From Polymorphobacter fuscus (GTDB taxonomy: Bacteria > Pseudomonadota > Alphaproteobacteria > Sphingomonadales > Sphingomonadaceae), in assembly GCF_011927825.1 (NCBI RefSeq), contig NZ_JAATJI010000001.1, forward strand, positions 1,302,001-1,366,000: DNA of 64,000 nucleotides, in the 5' to 3' direction. How positions within the stretch are numbered: position 1 is the first letter of the stretch; each line of letters opens with the position of its first letter. Made by a program: the position numbers and the translations under genes. This document shows, in pieces, positions 35,447 to 42,788 of the stretch. The notes below the pieces were generated by a model that saw only the letters and a list, made by a program, of their open reading frames with translations, was not told the DNA's origin and did no database searches.

Positions 35447-35971
35447 CTAGCGCACGCGCTTGACCAGCACCCAGCCCTTTTGCTTCAGGAAATTGAGCTT
35501 GTAGCCCCCCAGCGGACCGCGGGTCAGCTTGACGCGATCGCCGACACGAACGTTGGGCAGGCGCGCGGTATCGGCCTGTTTCCACAGCTGGCCGTTCTCG
35601 AGCAGGAAGACGCCAAGGCCCGAGCTGTTGGTCAGCACCTCGGTGATCGCGGTTTCCACCTCCTGCATTTCGCCCGGCGGCGGCGCAAACCGCTTTTCCC
35701 CCCGTGCCGCGACGCCTTCGGCACCGAAGCTGTCGCGCTTGGCTTCGGCCTCGGCTGCTGCTTCTGCCGCCTTCAGCCGCGCCGTTTCGACAGCGCGCGC
35801 CTCCGAAGCGGCACGCGCCTGCGGCGATACCTTGGCCAGCGCCGCGTCGAAACAGGCCAGCCGGTCCGCATCGCGGGCGATGCCGATACAGCCAGCCATC
35901 AGGTCGGCGGGCGCTTGGGCGGCGGCGGGCGCACTGACCGCGAGCATGAGAACGGCAATGGCGATACGCAT
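35447..35971 (-). CDS. Exported hypothetical protein with Ala/Glu-rich helix
   Basis: 174 residues. Signal peptide at 1-19 (IAIAVLMLAVSAPAAAQ). The segment DLMAGCIGIARDADRLACFDAAL has two cysteines and resembles the start of other exported proteins in which a short helical hairpin is disulfide-linked. Then an Ala/Glu/Arg-rich helix (about 55-85) and a C-terminal domain (VETAITEVLTNSSGLGVFLL, RVGDRVKLTRGPLGGYKLNF) with a KOW/SH3-like feel. I do not recognise a named family. GGAGG is 9 nt before the ATG. Confidence 0.75.
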   Translation of the reverse strand: MRIAIAVLMLAVSAPAAAQAPADLMAGCIGIARDADRLACFDAALAKVSPQARAASEARAVETARLKAAEAAAEAEAKRDSFGAEGVAARGEKRFAPPPGEMQEVETAITEVLTNSSGLGVFLLENGQLWKQADTARLPNVRVGDRVKLTRGPLGGYKLNFLKQKGWVLVKRVR

Positions 35972-36036
35972 CGGGCGGAAACCTCCAGGAAACGGCAGCG
36001 CTATAGCAGCCACGGCGGCGCTGCGGGTGCAAAAAC

Positions 36037-36065
36037 TTGACGACTCACTGTGCCATTGCAATAAG
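36037..36065 (+). promoter_or_regulatory. Probable promoter of the GntR-family gene (possibly leaderless)
   Basis: TTGACG (36037-36042), a 17-nt spacer and AATAAG (36060-36065). Only 5 nt separate the -10 from the ATG, and no Shine-Dalgarno sequence is present, so the transcript may start at or next to the A of the start codon. Confidence 0.5.
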
Positions 36066-36070
36066 ACACC

Positions 36071-36406
36071 ATGTTCTCCAACGAACGCCCCATCTATCGC
36101 CAGATCCGTGACGTCATCGTCGACCGCATCCTGGCGAGCGGCGACGGCGCGCTTTTGCCTTCGGTGCGCGCGCTGGCAGCCGAGGCCGGGGTCAACCCGC
36201 TGACCGTCGCCAAGGCCTATCACGATCTGCAGGCCAACGGACTCGTGACAGCCAGGAAAGGCGTCGGCCTGTTCGCCTCCGATGGCGCGGCGAAGGTGCT
36301 GCTGAAGACGGAGCGGGCGCTGTTCCTGACCGAAGAATGGCCGCGGGTGCAGGCGCGCATCGAGCAATTGGGGCTGAACGCGGACGACCTGCTGGCACGC
36401 GTCTAG
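36071..36406 (+). CDS. Small GntR family (YtrA subfamily) transcriptional regulator
   Basis: 111 residues. N-terminal winged helix in the GntR pattern: PIYRQIRDVIVDRILASGDG, LPSVRALAAEAGVNPLTVAKAYHDLQ and GLVTARKGVGLFA. Only about 40 residues follow, which is the YtrA subfamily layout (short two-helix dimerisation tail, no effector domain). YtrA-type repressors usually control a neighbouring ABC transporter; none is adjacent here. Its stop codon forms part of a 129-bp palindrome. It is probably autoregulated; I see no clear operator beyond the promoter. Confidence 0.9.
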   Translation: MFSNERPIYRQIRDVIVDRILASGDGALLPSVRALAAEAGVNPLTVAKAYHDLQANGLVTARKGVGLFASDGAAKVLLKTERALFLTEEWPRVQARIEQLGLNADDLLARV

Positions 36407-36531
36407 AGTTTGTTGGTTCAACTAGAGTCGGCACCGGCCCGCTCCCCCGCCCGGCCACCCAATTCCAGTTTACGCTGTGGGTGGCCGGGCGGGGGAGCGG
36501 GCCGGTGCCGACTGAACAGGACAAACTCTAG
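36403..36531. repeat. Long near-perfect palindrome (hairpin/MITE- or REP-like)
   Basis: Inner arms of 34 bp are perfectly complementary (36427-36460 and 36479-36512) around an 18-nt loop. Outer arms of 11 bp (CTAGAGTTTGT, 36403-36413, and its complement 36521-36531) are also perfect; short mismatched segments separate inner and outer arms, with TTCA/TGAA also pairing. The element starts inside the GntR stop and ends 4 nt before the convergent serine hydrolase stop. It can act as a bidirectional terminator; its size and terminal inverted repeats also suggest a small mobile or REP-type element. Confidence 0.85.
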
Positions 36532-36535
36532 CTGC

Positions 36536-37669
36536 CTAACCGGGCGCCAACCCCTGCCACATGGCGATCGCCAGGCTGAACGCCCGCATATCGCCGGTCG
36601 TGGTGCCGGCCATCTTGTTCATCGCATAGGCAAAGGTCGTCCGCGCCTGCAGGTCGTTGATGACCAGCGAACCGCCATAGCCACCCCAATAGCAGCAGTC
36701 GGCATTGGGCAGCGGCAGCTGTCCGCCGGCAAGGCCGAAACCCAGGCCATAGCGGACCGGCATGCCGAGAACACGGTCATCGCCTTCGATCTGGAATTCG
36801 AGCGCCCGGCGCACCCCGGCCTCGCTGAGGATGCGGGTGCCGTTCGAGACACCGCCATTGGCGACCAGCGACTGCACCACCGCAACCGATCGGGCATTGC
36901 CATGGCCATTGGCCGCCGGGATTTCGGCGCCGCGCCAGGCGCGGGTCCGGGTTTCCAGCGGGTTGACGGCGGGGTTGGTCGCCATCTTGGCGGTCAGCGG
37001 CCGGTCGGACATGTCGGCGATCCCCTGGCCCGCCGGCGGCGGGATCAGCACGGCGACGCGATCATCCTCGCTGGCCGGCAGCCCGACGTGGAAATCGGCA
37101 CCCAGCGGCGCGGCGATTTCGGTGCGGAACACCGTGCCGAGCGTCGCGCCGGTGATGCGGCGGACGACTTCACCGACCAGATAGCCCTGGGTGATGCCGT
37201 GATAGCCAGGCGCCGTGCCCGGCTCCCAGAACGGGGCCTGCGCCGCGAGCAGGCCGGTGACCTTGTCCCAATCGTAGAGGTCGTCCTTCGTCACCCGCTC
37301 CTTGAAGCCCGACAGGCCAGCGCTGTGCGACATCAGCTGCGCGACGTTCACGGCGGCCTTGCCGTTGGCGGCGAATTCGGGCCAGTAATCGGCGACCGGG
37401 CGCGAAAAATCGAGCTCTCCGCGGTCGGCGAGCAAAAGCGCGGTCAGGGCGCACATCGTCTTGGTGGTCGAATAGACGTTGACGATCGTGTCGCGTTCCC
37501 AGGGTTTGCCGGTTTCGGCATCGGCGACCCCGGCCCAGAGATCGACGACGATCTCGCCATCCTTGGTCGCGCAGAAGCTGGCACCGACATCGCCCGCCCC
37601 GGCGAAATTGGCCGCAAAGGCGGAACGGACGGCGTCGTAACGCGGGTCGACATGGCCGTGGATCTGCAT
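36536..37669 (-). CDS. Serine hydrolase (beta-lactamase/EstB-like, class C fold)
   Basis: 377 residues of the serine beta-lactamase-like esterase family. Catalytic SxxK is STTK with S67 and K70; the Tyr of the YxN-like motif is in PGYHGITQGYLVGEVVRR near 155; the third element is in the WGGYGGSLVIND region. It has no signal peptide, which fits cytoplasmic EstB/LACTB-like esterases rather than a secreted beta-lactamase. Substrate not known. GGAGAGACCC precedes the ATG. It is 17 nt downstream of dgt, same strand. Confidence 0.88.
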   Translation of the reverse strand: MQIHGHVDPRYDAVRSAFAANFAGAGDVGASFCATKDGEIVVDLWAGVADAETGKPWERDTIVNVYSTTKTMCALTALLLADRGELDFSRPVADYWPEFAANGKAAVNVAQLMSHSAGLSGFKERVTKDDLYDWDKVTGLLAAQAPFWEPGTAPGYHGITQGYLVGEVVRRITGATLGTVFRTEIAAPLGADFHVGLPASEDDRVAVLIPPPAGQGIADMSDRPLTAKMATNPAVNPLETRTRAWRGAEIPAANGHGNARSVAVVQSLVANGGVSNGTRILSEAGVRRALEFQIEGDDRVLGMPVRYGLGFGLAGGQLPLPNADCCYWGGYGGSLVINDLQARTTFAYAMNKMAGTTTGDMRAFSLAIAMWQGLAPG

Positions 37670-37686
37670 GGGTCTCTCCGGTGCGG

Positions 37687-38853
37687 TCAGATGAAGATTT
37701 CGGCAGGCAGCGGCGGCGGGCCGATCAACCGCGCATGGGTTTTCAGGGCATAGCGATCGGTCATCCCGGCGATGAAATCGGCAACATGGCGGGCGCGGGC
37801 GGGCTCGTCGGCGGGCGTGGCAGCGGCCCAGTCGCCGGGCATGGCGGCGGGGTCGGCATGGAGGGCCGCGAACAGCCCGGTGACGACATCGCGCGACGGA
37901 TCACGCAGCGCTGCGACCTGCGGGTGCCGGTACATGCGGGCACGCAGAAAACCCTTCAGCACCGCGGCTTCGGCAGCCATGGCCGCCGACATCGCCACCA
38001 AAGGTCGTCCGGCAGAGCGCACATCGGCGACCGATTGGGGGGCCGCCGCCGCCAGCCGCGCGCGGGTCTCGGTCAGCAGGTCGGCGGTCATCCGGCCGAT
38101 CTGTTCGCGCACCAGTTCGGGGACCAGCCGGCGCCGCGCCGTCAGCCCCGGCCAGCGCGCGGTGACGGCAGCGAGGCTGGCAGCGGTGAAGGGCACGGCG
38201 GCGGCCACGTCATCGATGCCAAACAGGCCGGCACGGATGCCATCGTCGAGATCGTGATTGTCATAGGCGATGTCGTCGGCGAGCGCCGCGACCTGCGCCT
38301 CCAGTCCCGCATGGCTGGCAAGATCGAGCGGCCATTGGGCATCGGCCTCCGCCATCGCCCAGGTCGGCGCCAGGATGGGGCCATTGTGCTTGGCCAGCCC
38401 CTCCAGCGTTTCCCAGCTGAGGTTGAGACCGTCCCAGCCCGGGTATCGGCTTTCCAGCCGGGTGACGATGCGCAGCGTCTGGGCGTTGTGATCGAAACCG
38501 CCATAGGGCGCGAGTGCGGCTTCGAGCGCGTCCTCGCCGGAATGGCCGAACGGCGGGTGGCCAAGATCGTGCGCCAGCGCCAGCGCTTCGGTGAGGTCTT
38601 CATCAAGGCCGAGCGCGCGCGCCAGAGTGCGGGCGATCTGCGCGACCTCTAGGCTGTGCGTCAGGCGGACACGGAAATGGTCGCCATCGGGCGCCACGAA
38701 CACCTGCGTTTTGTAACGCAGGCGGCGGAAGGCGCTGGAATGGATGATGCGGTCGCGGTCGCGCTGGAACGGCGTCCGGGTGGCGGACGCCGGTTCGGGG
38801 TGGCGGCGCCCGCGCGATTGCGCGGGATCGGTGGCGTAGGGGGTCACATGCAC
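37687..38853 (-). CDS. dgt: Deoxyguanosinetriphosphate triphosphohydrolase-like protein
   Basis: 388 residues, HD-domain dNTPase. FQRDRDRIIHSSAFRRLRYKTQVF (shown in part as IIHSSAFRRLRYKTQVF) is the family start; H66 in LTHSLEVAQIARTL, HD at 95-96 in ALAHDLGHPPFGHSGEDAL, and a later D in ADDIAYDNHDLDD supply the metal ligands. It belongs to the short type 2 dGTPase group common in Alphaproteobacteria, which hydrolyses dNTPs to nucleoside and triphosphate. The start is a GTG one nucleotide after the CoA-transferase stop (TGA-T-GTG). Confidence 0.93.
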   Translation of the reverse strand: MHVTPYATDPAQSRGRRHPEPASATRTPFQRDRDRIIHSSAFRRLRYKTQVFVAPDGDHFRVRLTHSLEVAQIARTLARALGLDEDLTEALALAHDLGHPPFGHSGEDALEAALAPYGGFDHNAQTLRIVTRLESRYPGWDGLNLSWETLEGLAKHNGPILAPTWAMAEADAQWPLDLASHAGLEAQVAALADDIAYDNHDLDDGIRAGLFGIDDVAAAVPFTAASLAAVTARWPGLTARRRLVPELVREQIGRMTADLLTETRARLAAAAPQSVADVRSAGRPLVAMSAAMAAEAAVLKGFLRARMYRHPQVAALRDPSRDVVTGLFAALHADPAAMPGDWAAATPADEPARARHVADFIAGMTDRYALKTHARLIGPPPLPAEIFI

Positions 38854-38854
38854 A

Positions 38855-39919
38855 TCATTTGGCGAGGTCCGCGTCGAACGCTGTCGTCATGACCGGCGTG
38901 TCGGTGACAGTGACCGAATAGCGCGGCGCCGGCGCCGGCTGCATGACGCCGCCAACTTCGATGAAGGTGCCGCGCGCCGCATTGTGCGGATGCGACGGCG
39001 CTTCGGCCATGCTCAGCACCGGAGCGAAGCAGACGTCGGTCATCTCCATCAGCGCGCACCATTCGTCGCGACTTTTGGTCAGGAACAGCGCCGTCAGCCG
39101 CGCCTTCAATGGCCCCCATTGGCTGCGGTCCATCTGGGCGTCGAACGCCGGATCGTCGGCCAGGCCGGCAAGGCGGCGCAGCTCGGCATAGAATTGCGGT
39201 TCGAGGCTGCCGATGCTGATCCATTTGCCGTCGCCGGTTTCATAGGTGTCGTACATGTGGGCGCCGGTATCGAGCAGATTGGTGCCGCGGTCGTCCGTCC
39301 ACATGCCGTTGGCGCGGAACCCCCAGATCATGCTCATCAAGGTTGCGGCACCGTCGGTCATCGCGGCGTCGATGACCTGGCCCCGGCCGGTCTTTTGCGC
39401 GTGCAGCAGCGCGCTGACCATGCCGAAAGCCAGCATCATGCCGCCGCCGCCGAAATCCCCCACCATGTTGATCGGCGGTGTCGGTTTTTCTCCGGCGCGG
39501 CCATAGGCGTGGAGCGCGCCGGCGAGCGCGATATAGTTGATGTCATGCCCGGCCGCCTGGGCATAGGGCCCGAACTGTCCCCAGCCGGTCATCCGGCCAT
39601 AGACGAGCCGCGGATTGTCGGCGAGCAGCACGTCCGGGCCGAGGCCGAGGCGTTCGGTGACGCCGGGGCGAAACCCCTCGATCAAGCCGTCGGCGGACTT
39701 GACCAGATCGCGCACCTTTGCCTTGCCCTCGGCCGATTTCAGATCGACCCCGACCAGCCGGCGGGACCGCAGCAATGGATCACGCGCGTCGATCCGCGCC
39801 CCGGAGCGATCGACACGGATCACCTCCGCGCCATGGTCGGCGAGCATCATCGCGGCGAACGGCCCCGGCCCGATGCCCGCGAGTTCGATGATGCGAAGGC
39901 CTGCAAGCGGTCCGGCCAT
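38855..39919 (-). CDS. CaiB/BaiF family (class III) CoA-transferase
   Basis: 354 residues. GPLAGLRIIELAGIGPGPFAAMMLADHGAEVIRVDR is the canonical N-terminus (in part GLRIIELAGIGPGPFAAMML). The catalytic Asp is in AAGHDINYIALAGAL; PPINMVGDFGGGGMMLAFG and GQVIDAAMTDGAATL follow. This pattern is that of alpha-methylacyl-CoA racemase-like members. The frame is open 32 codons further upstream, but MAGPLAG at 39919 with GGGGAG upstream is the natural start. It may serve branched acyl-CoA metabolism, though it is about 9 kb from the acyl-CoA dehydrogenase genes. Confidence 0.92.
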   Translation of the reverse strand: MAGPLAGLRIIELAGIGPGPFAAMMLADHGAEVIRVDRSGARIDARDPLLRSRRLVGVDLKSAEGKAKVRDLVKSADGLIEGFRPGVTERLGLGPDVLLADNPRLVYGRMTGWGQFGPYAQAAGHDINYIALAGALHAYGRAGEKPTPPINMVGDFGGGGMMLAFGMVSALLHAQKTGRGQVIDAAMTDGAATLMSMIWGFRANGMWTDDRGTNLLDTGAHMYDTYETGDGKWISIGSLEPQFYAELRRLAGLADDPAFDAQMDRSQWGPLKARLTALFLTKSRDEWCALMEMTDVCFAPVLSMAEAPSHPHNAARGTFIEVGGVMQPAPAPRYSVTVTDTPVMTTAFDADLAK

Positions 39920-39999
39920 GTCCTTGATCTCCCCAACGGCGTGTCGCCCCTCCCTGCCAGCCGTGCCGCGCACGTCAAGCAGTTCGATTGGGCAGGTGG

Positions 40000-40046
40000 T
40001 TGACGGTGTGAACACGATTCGATATTTCCGGAATTATGGAAATATC
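40000..40046 (+). promoter_or_regulatory. ars operon promoter and ArsR operator
   Basis: TTGACG (40000-40005), a 17-nt spacer and TATTTC (40023-40028) form a promoter. The dyad at 40021-40046 is perfect: GATATTTCC, 8-nt spacer, GGAAATATC. It covers the -10 region and the arsR start codon (40036), so bound ArsR would block transcription; arsenite binding would release it. Confidence 0.8.
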
Positions 40047-40356
40047 AGCCATGGTCGATCGGCTGGCGGCGCTGGCGCAGCCGCACCGGCTGGCGGTGTT
40101 CCGCCTGCTGGTGGTTGCCGGCCCGGAGGGTCGGGCCGCCGGTGACATCGCCGATGCGATCGGCCTGCCGGCGTCGTCCCTGTCGTTCCATCTGGCGCAC
40201 CTGAAACGCGCCGGGCTGGTGACGGCCGTGCGCGACGGCCGGTCGCTGCGCTATGCTGCCGATTTCGGCGCCATGCGCGGGCTGGTCGATTTCCTGACCG
40301 ACAATTGCTGTGCCGGGGCGGCATGTGGCCCCGATCTGGAAAGGCTGATCGCATGA
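40036..40356 (+). CDS. arsR: Arsenic-responsive ArsR family repressor
   Basis: 106 residues, winged-helix repressor of the operon. LAALAQPHRLAVFRLLVVAG, ASSLSFHLAHLKRAGLV (recognition helix) and DGRSLRYAADF wing. The C-terminal cysteines C91, C92 and C97 (DNCCAGAACG) match the As(III) site of the Acidithiobacillus-type ArsR (three C-terminal Cys) rather than the E. coli CVC site. The start codon lies inside the operator dyad; an internal ATG (40051) is a possible alternative start. ATGA overlap with arsI. Confidence 0.93.
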   Translation: MEISAMVDRLAALAQPHRLAVFRLLVVAGPEGRAAGDIADAIGLPASSLSFHLAHLKRAGLVTAVRDGRSLRYAADFGAMRGLVDFLTDNCCAGAACGPDLERLIA

Positions 40357-40841
40357 AGCGAATGCATGTTCATGTCGGCGTCGATGACCTCGCCGCTTCC
40401 ACCCGATTCTACACGGCGCTGTTCGGCGCAGAGCCCAGCGTCGCGCGCACCGATTATGCCAAGTGGATGCTCGACGACCCTTGCGTGAATTTCGCCATCT
40501 CGGTCGGCCATGCCGGCCGGGGCATCGAACATCTCGGCATCCAGGTCGAAACGCCGGCGGAGCTGGCCGAAGTCTACGGCCGGTTGCAGGCGGCGGGGCG
40601 TCCGGTGCTGGAAGAGGGTGCCGCGCGTTGCTGCTATGCGACGTCGGAAAAGAACTGGATCAGCGACCCGCAGGAAATAGTCTGGGAGGCATTCCTGACC
40701 CATGGCGAGACGACCGACTATGGCAGCGACCCCGCGCTCGCTGTCCTCGCGTCGCCCAATGCCGCGCCGGGGTCGTGCTGCGCGCCGGTGCTGACACCGA
40801 CGCCGACGCCGACGCCGACACAATCCGGATGCTGCGCATGA
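40353..40841 (+). CDS. arsI: ArsI-type dioxygenase (C-As lyase) with Cys-rich C-terminal tail
   Basis: 162 residues, VOC fold. ArsI is a ferrous dioxygenase that cleaves the C-As bond of trivalent organoarsenicals such as methylarsenite. Expected metal ligands are present: His near the N-terminus (MKRMHVHV, H5/H7), H60 (IEHLGIQVE) and E112 (VWEAFL); the vicinal substrate-binding pair C93-C94 is in ARCCYATSEKNWISDP. Beyond the domain a tail of about 35 residues carries SCCAP, a (TP)n stretch and GCCA, giving two extra Cys pairs. CadI-type annotations are used for the same family. ATGA overlaps join it to arsR and arsC. Confidence 0.88.
   Translation: MKRMHVHVGVDDLAASTRFYTALFGAEPSVARTDYAKWMLDDPCVNFAISVGHAGRGIEHLGIQVETPAELAEVYGRLQAAGRPVLEEGAARCCYATSEKNWISDPQEIVWEAFLTHGETTDYGSDPALAVLASPNAAPGSCCAPVLTPTPTPTPTQSGCCA
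40794..40821 (+). repeat. Hexanucleotide repeat in the arsI tail
   Basis: GCCGAC-type units repeated about four times encode a Thr-Pro run. Copy-number changes would keep the frame and only alter linker length between the catalytic domain and the final Cys pair. Confidence 0.7.
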
Positions 40842-41236
40842 CCGTCACCATCTGGCACAACCCGAACTGCGGCACCTCGCGCAACGTCTTGGCGATGATC
40901 CGCGCGACCGGTGTGGAGCCGGTCATCGTCGACTATATCAGGACGCCGCCCGATGCGGCGACGCTGGCGCAGGTCGCGGCCGCGATCGGCGGCGCCGCGG
41001 CGCTGTTGCGGACCCGGGGCACGCCCGCCGAGGCGATGGGCCTTGTCGGTGCCGATGATGCAACGATCCTGGCGGCGATGGCGCGCGAGCCGATCCTCAT
41101 CAACCGTCCGGTGGTGATCACGCCGCGCGGCACCGTGCTAGCGCGGCCGTCCGAAACCGTGCTGCCACTGCTTGGCGGTGCCCTGCCCGCCGATTTCCGC
41201 AAGGAAGACGGCGCGCCGGCATTGCCACCCGCATGA
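40838..41236 (+). CDS. arsC: Glutaredoxin-dependent arsenate reductase
   Basis: 132 residues of the ArsC/Spx-like family. It reduces arsenate to arsenite, which Acr3 then exports. The catalytic Cys is C11 in IWHNPNCGTSRN, the E. coli R773 ArsC motif. The three arginines that bind arsenate correspond to LRTRGTP, LINRPVV and LARPSE. A second ATG at 40829 is in frame, but 40838 gives the same ATGA overlap used throughout the operon. Confidence 0.95.
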   Translation: MTVTIWHNPNCGTSRNVLAMIRATGVEPVIVDYIRTPPDAATLAQVAAAIGGAAALLRTRGTPAEAMGLVGADDATILAAMAREPILINRPVVITPRGTVLARPSETVLPLLGGALPADFRKEDGAPALPPA

Positions 41237-41727
41237 TCCGGCCGGCATTGCCCGGCGACGCCGCCGCCATCGCCGCAATTTATGCACCTGAAGTGCTGGG
41301 CGGCACCGCGACCTTCGAGATCGACGCGCCCGATGCGACCGAAATAGCACGGCGGATGGCACGCGTTGCGGCGGCCGGCTGGCCGTGGCTGGTCCACGAG
41401 GACGCCGGCGCCATCGGCGGTTTCGCCTATGCCAGCCAGTTCCGCGACCGCCCGGCCTATGCGCACAGCTGCGAAACTTCGGTCTATATCGCGCCGGCCT
41501 TGCAACGACGCGGAGCCGGACGCGCCCTGATGGCGGCGCTGGTCACGTCAGCTGCGGACGCCGGATTTCGCCAGATGATCGCGGTGATCGGAGACAGCGG
41601 CAATGCCGCCTCGATCGGGCTTCACCGGGCATGCGGCTTTGCCGAGGTCGGCCGCTTGACCGACGTCGGGCACAAGTTCGGACGCTGGCTCGATGTCGTC
41701 TATATGCAGCGCGGGATCGGCGCATGA
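41233..41727 (+). CDS. arsN1: GNAT acetyltransferase, probable ArsN1 (arsinothricin resistance)
   Basis: 164 residues, GNAT fold of the phosphinothricin-acetyltransferase type. [56 protein letters not shown]; acetyl-CoA loop [35 protein letters not shown]. Members inside ars operons (ArsN1) acetylate arsinothricin, an arsenic-containing antibiotic analogue of phosphinothricin. Position in the operon supports ArsN1 over a general N-acetyltransferase. ATGA overlaps on both sides. Substrate choice between arsinothricin and phosphinothricin cannot be read from the sequence. Confidence 0.82.
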   Translation: MIRPALPGDAAAIAAIYAPEVLGGTATFEIDAPDATEIARRMARVAAAGWPWLVHEDAGAIGGFAYASQFRDRPAYAHSCETSVYIAPALQRRGAGRALMAALVTSAADAGFRQMIAVIGDSGNAASIGLHRACGFAEVGRLTDVGHKFGRWLDVVYMQRGIGA

Positions 41728-42788
41728 CCGGCAAGCCTGCACGCCTGTCCTTTCTCGACCGCTGGCTGACGCTCTGGATCTTTGCAGCAATGGCGCTCGG
41801 GCTCGCCCTGGCGACTCTGGTGCCCGGCTTGCCCGCGGCGCTCGATGCGCTCAGCATCGGGACGACCAACATACCGATCGCTGCCGGGCTGATCCTGATG
41901 ATGTACCCGCCGCTGGCGCGGGTCCGCTATGCAGAACTGCCGCGGGTGTTCGCCGACAAGCGTGTGCTGGTCCTGTCGCTGGTGCAGAACTGGATCATCG
42001 GCCCGGTGCTGATGTTCGCGCTGGCCGCATTCTTCCTTGGTGACCAGCCCGAATATATGACCGGGCTGATCCTGATCGGGCTGGCGCGGTGCATCGCCAT
42101 GGTGCTGGTGTGGAACCAGCTGGCGCGCGGCGACAACCAATATGTGGCGGGGCTGGTGGCATTCAATTCGGTGTTCCAGCTACTGTTCTTCAGCGGCTAT
42201 GCCTGGTTCTTCCTCACTGTCCTGCCGCCGGTGTTCGGATTGGAAGCGAGCGTTGTCGATATCGACTTTGCCACCATCGCGATCGCTGTCGCGATCTATC
42301 TGGGGCTGCCCTTCGCGGCGGGCTGGTTGAGCCGCACCGTGCTGACGGCGCGGCGCGGCACCGACTGGTATGAAAATCGCTTCCTGCCCCGCATCGCGCC
42401 GATCACCCTGGCGGCGCTGCTGTTCACCATCACCGCGATGTTCAGCCTGAAGGGTGACGACATCACGCGCCTGCCGTTCGACGCGCTGCGCATCGCCGTG
42501 CCGCTGACGCTGTACTTCCTCATCCAGTTCGGTGTCAGCTTCGTCCTCGGCCGCTGGATCGCCGGCGATTACCCGCGTACCACCGCCATCGCCTTCACCG
42601 CGGCGGGCAACAATTTCGAACTGGCGATCGCTGTCGCCATCGCCAGCTTCGGCCTGGCGTCACCGGTGGCCTTTGCAGCGGTCATCGGTCCGCTCGTCGA
42701 AGTGCCGGTGCTCGTGCTGCTGGTCAGCGTATCGCTCTGGCTCGGGCGACGCTGGTTCAACCCCGCACCAGCCCCGACATCGGCCTGA
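41724..42788 (+). CDS. acr3: Arsenite efflux transporter Acr3
   Basis: 354 residues, about ten transmembrane helices (BART superfamily). The essential Cys of helix 4 is C123 in [20 protein letters not shown], and the second signature [14 protein letters not shown] and [14 protein letters not shown] carry the conserved Glu. It exports As(OH)3 using the proton gradient. Last gene of the operon; its final 32 nt overlap the 3' end of the convergent DUF1501 gene, so there is no room for a terminator. Confidence 0.96.
   Translation: MTGKPARLSFLDRWLTLWIFAAMALGLALATLVPGLPAALDALSIGTTNIPIAAGLILMMYPPLARVRYAELPRVFADKRVLVLSLVQNWIIGPVLMFALAAFFLGDQPEYMTGLILIGLARCIAMVLVWNQLARGDNQYVAGLVAFNSVFQLLFFSGYAWFFLTVLPPVFGLEASVVDIDFATIAIAVAIYLGLPFAAGWLSRTVLTARRGTDWYENRFLPRIAPITLAALLFTITAMFSLKGDDITRLPFDALRIAVPLTLYFLIQFGVSFVLGRWIAGDYPRTTAIAFTAAGNNFELAIAVAIASFGLASPVAFAAVIGPLVEVPVLVLLVSVSLWLGRRWFNPAPAPTSA

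Noticed and set aside
36403..36531. Insertion sequence end or integron attC site
   Set aside because: No transposase or integrase gene is present in the window and the arms are far too perfectly paired for attC; kept as an unclassified palindrome.
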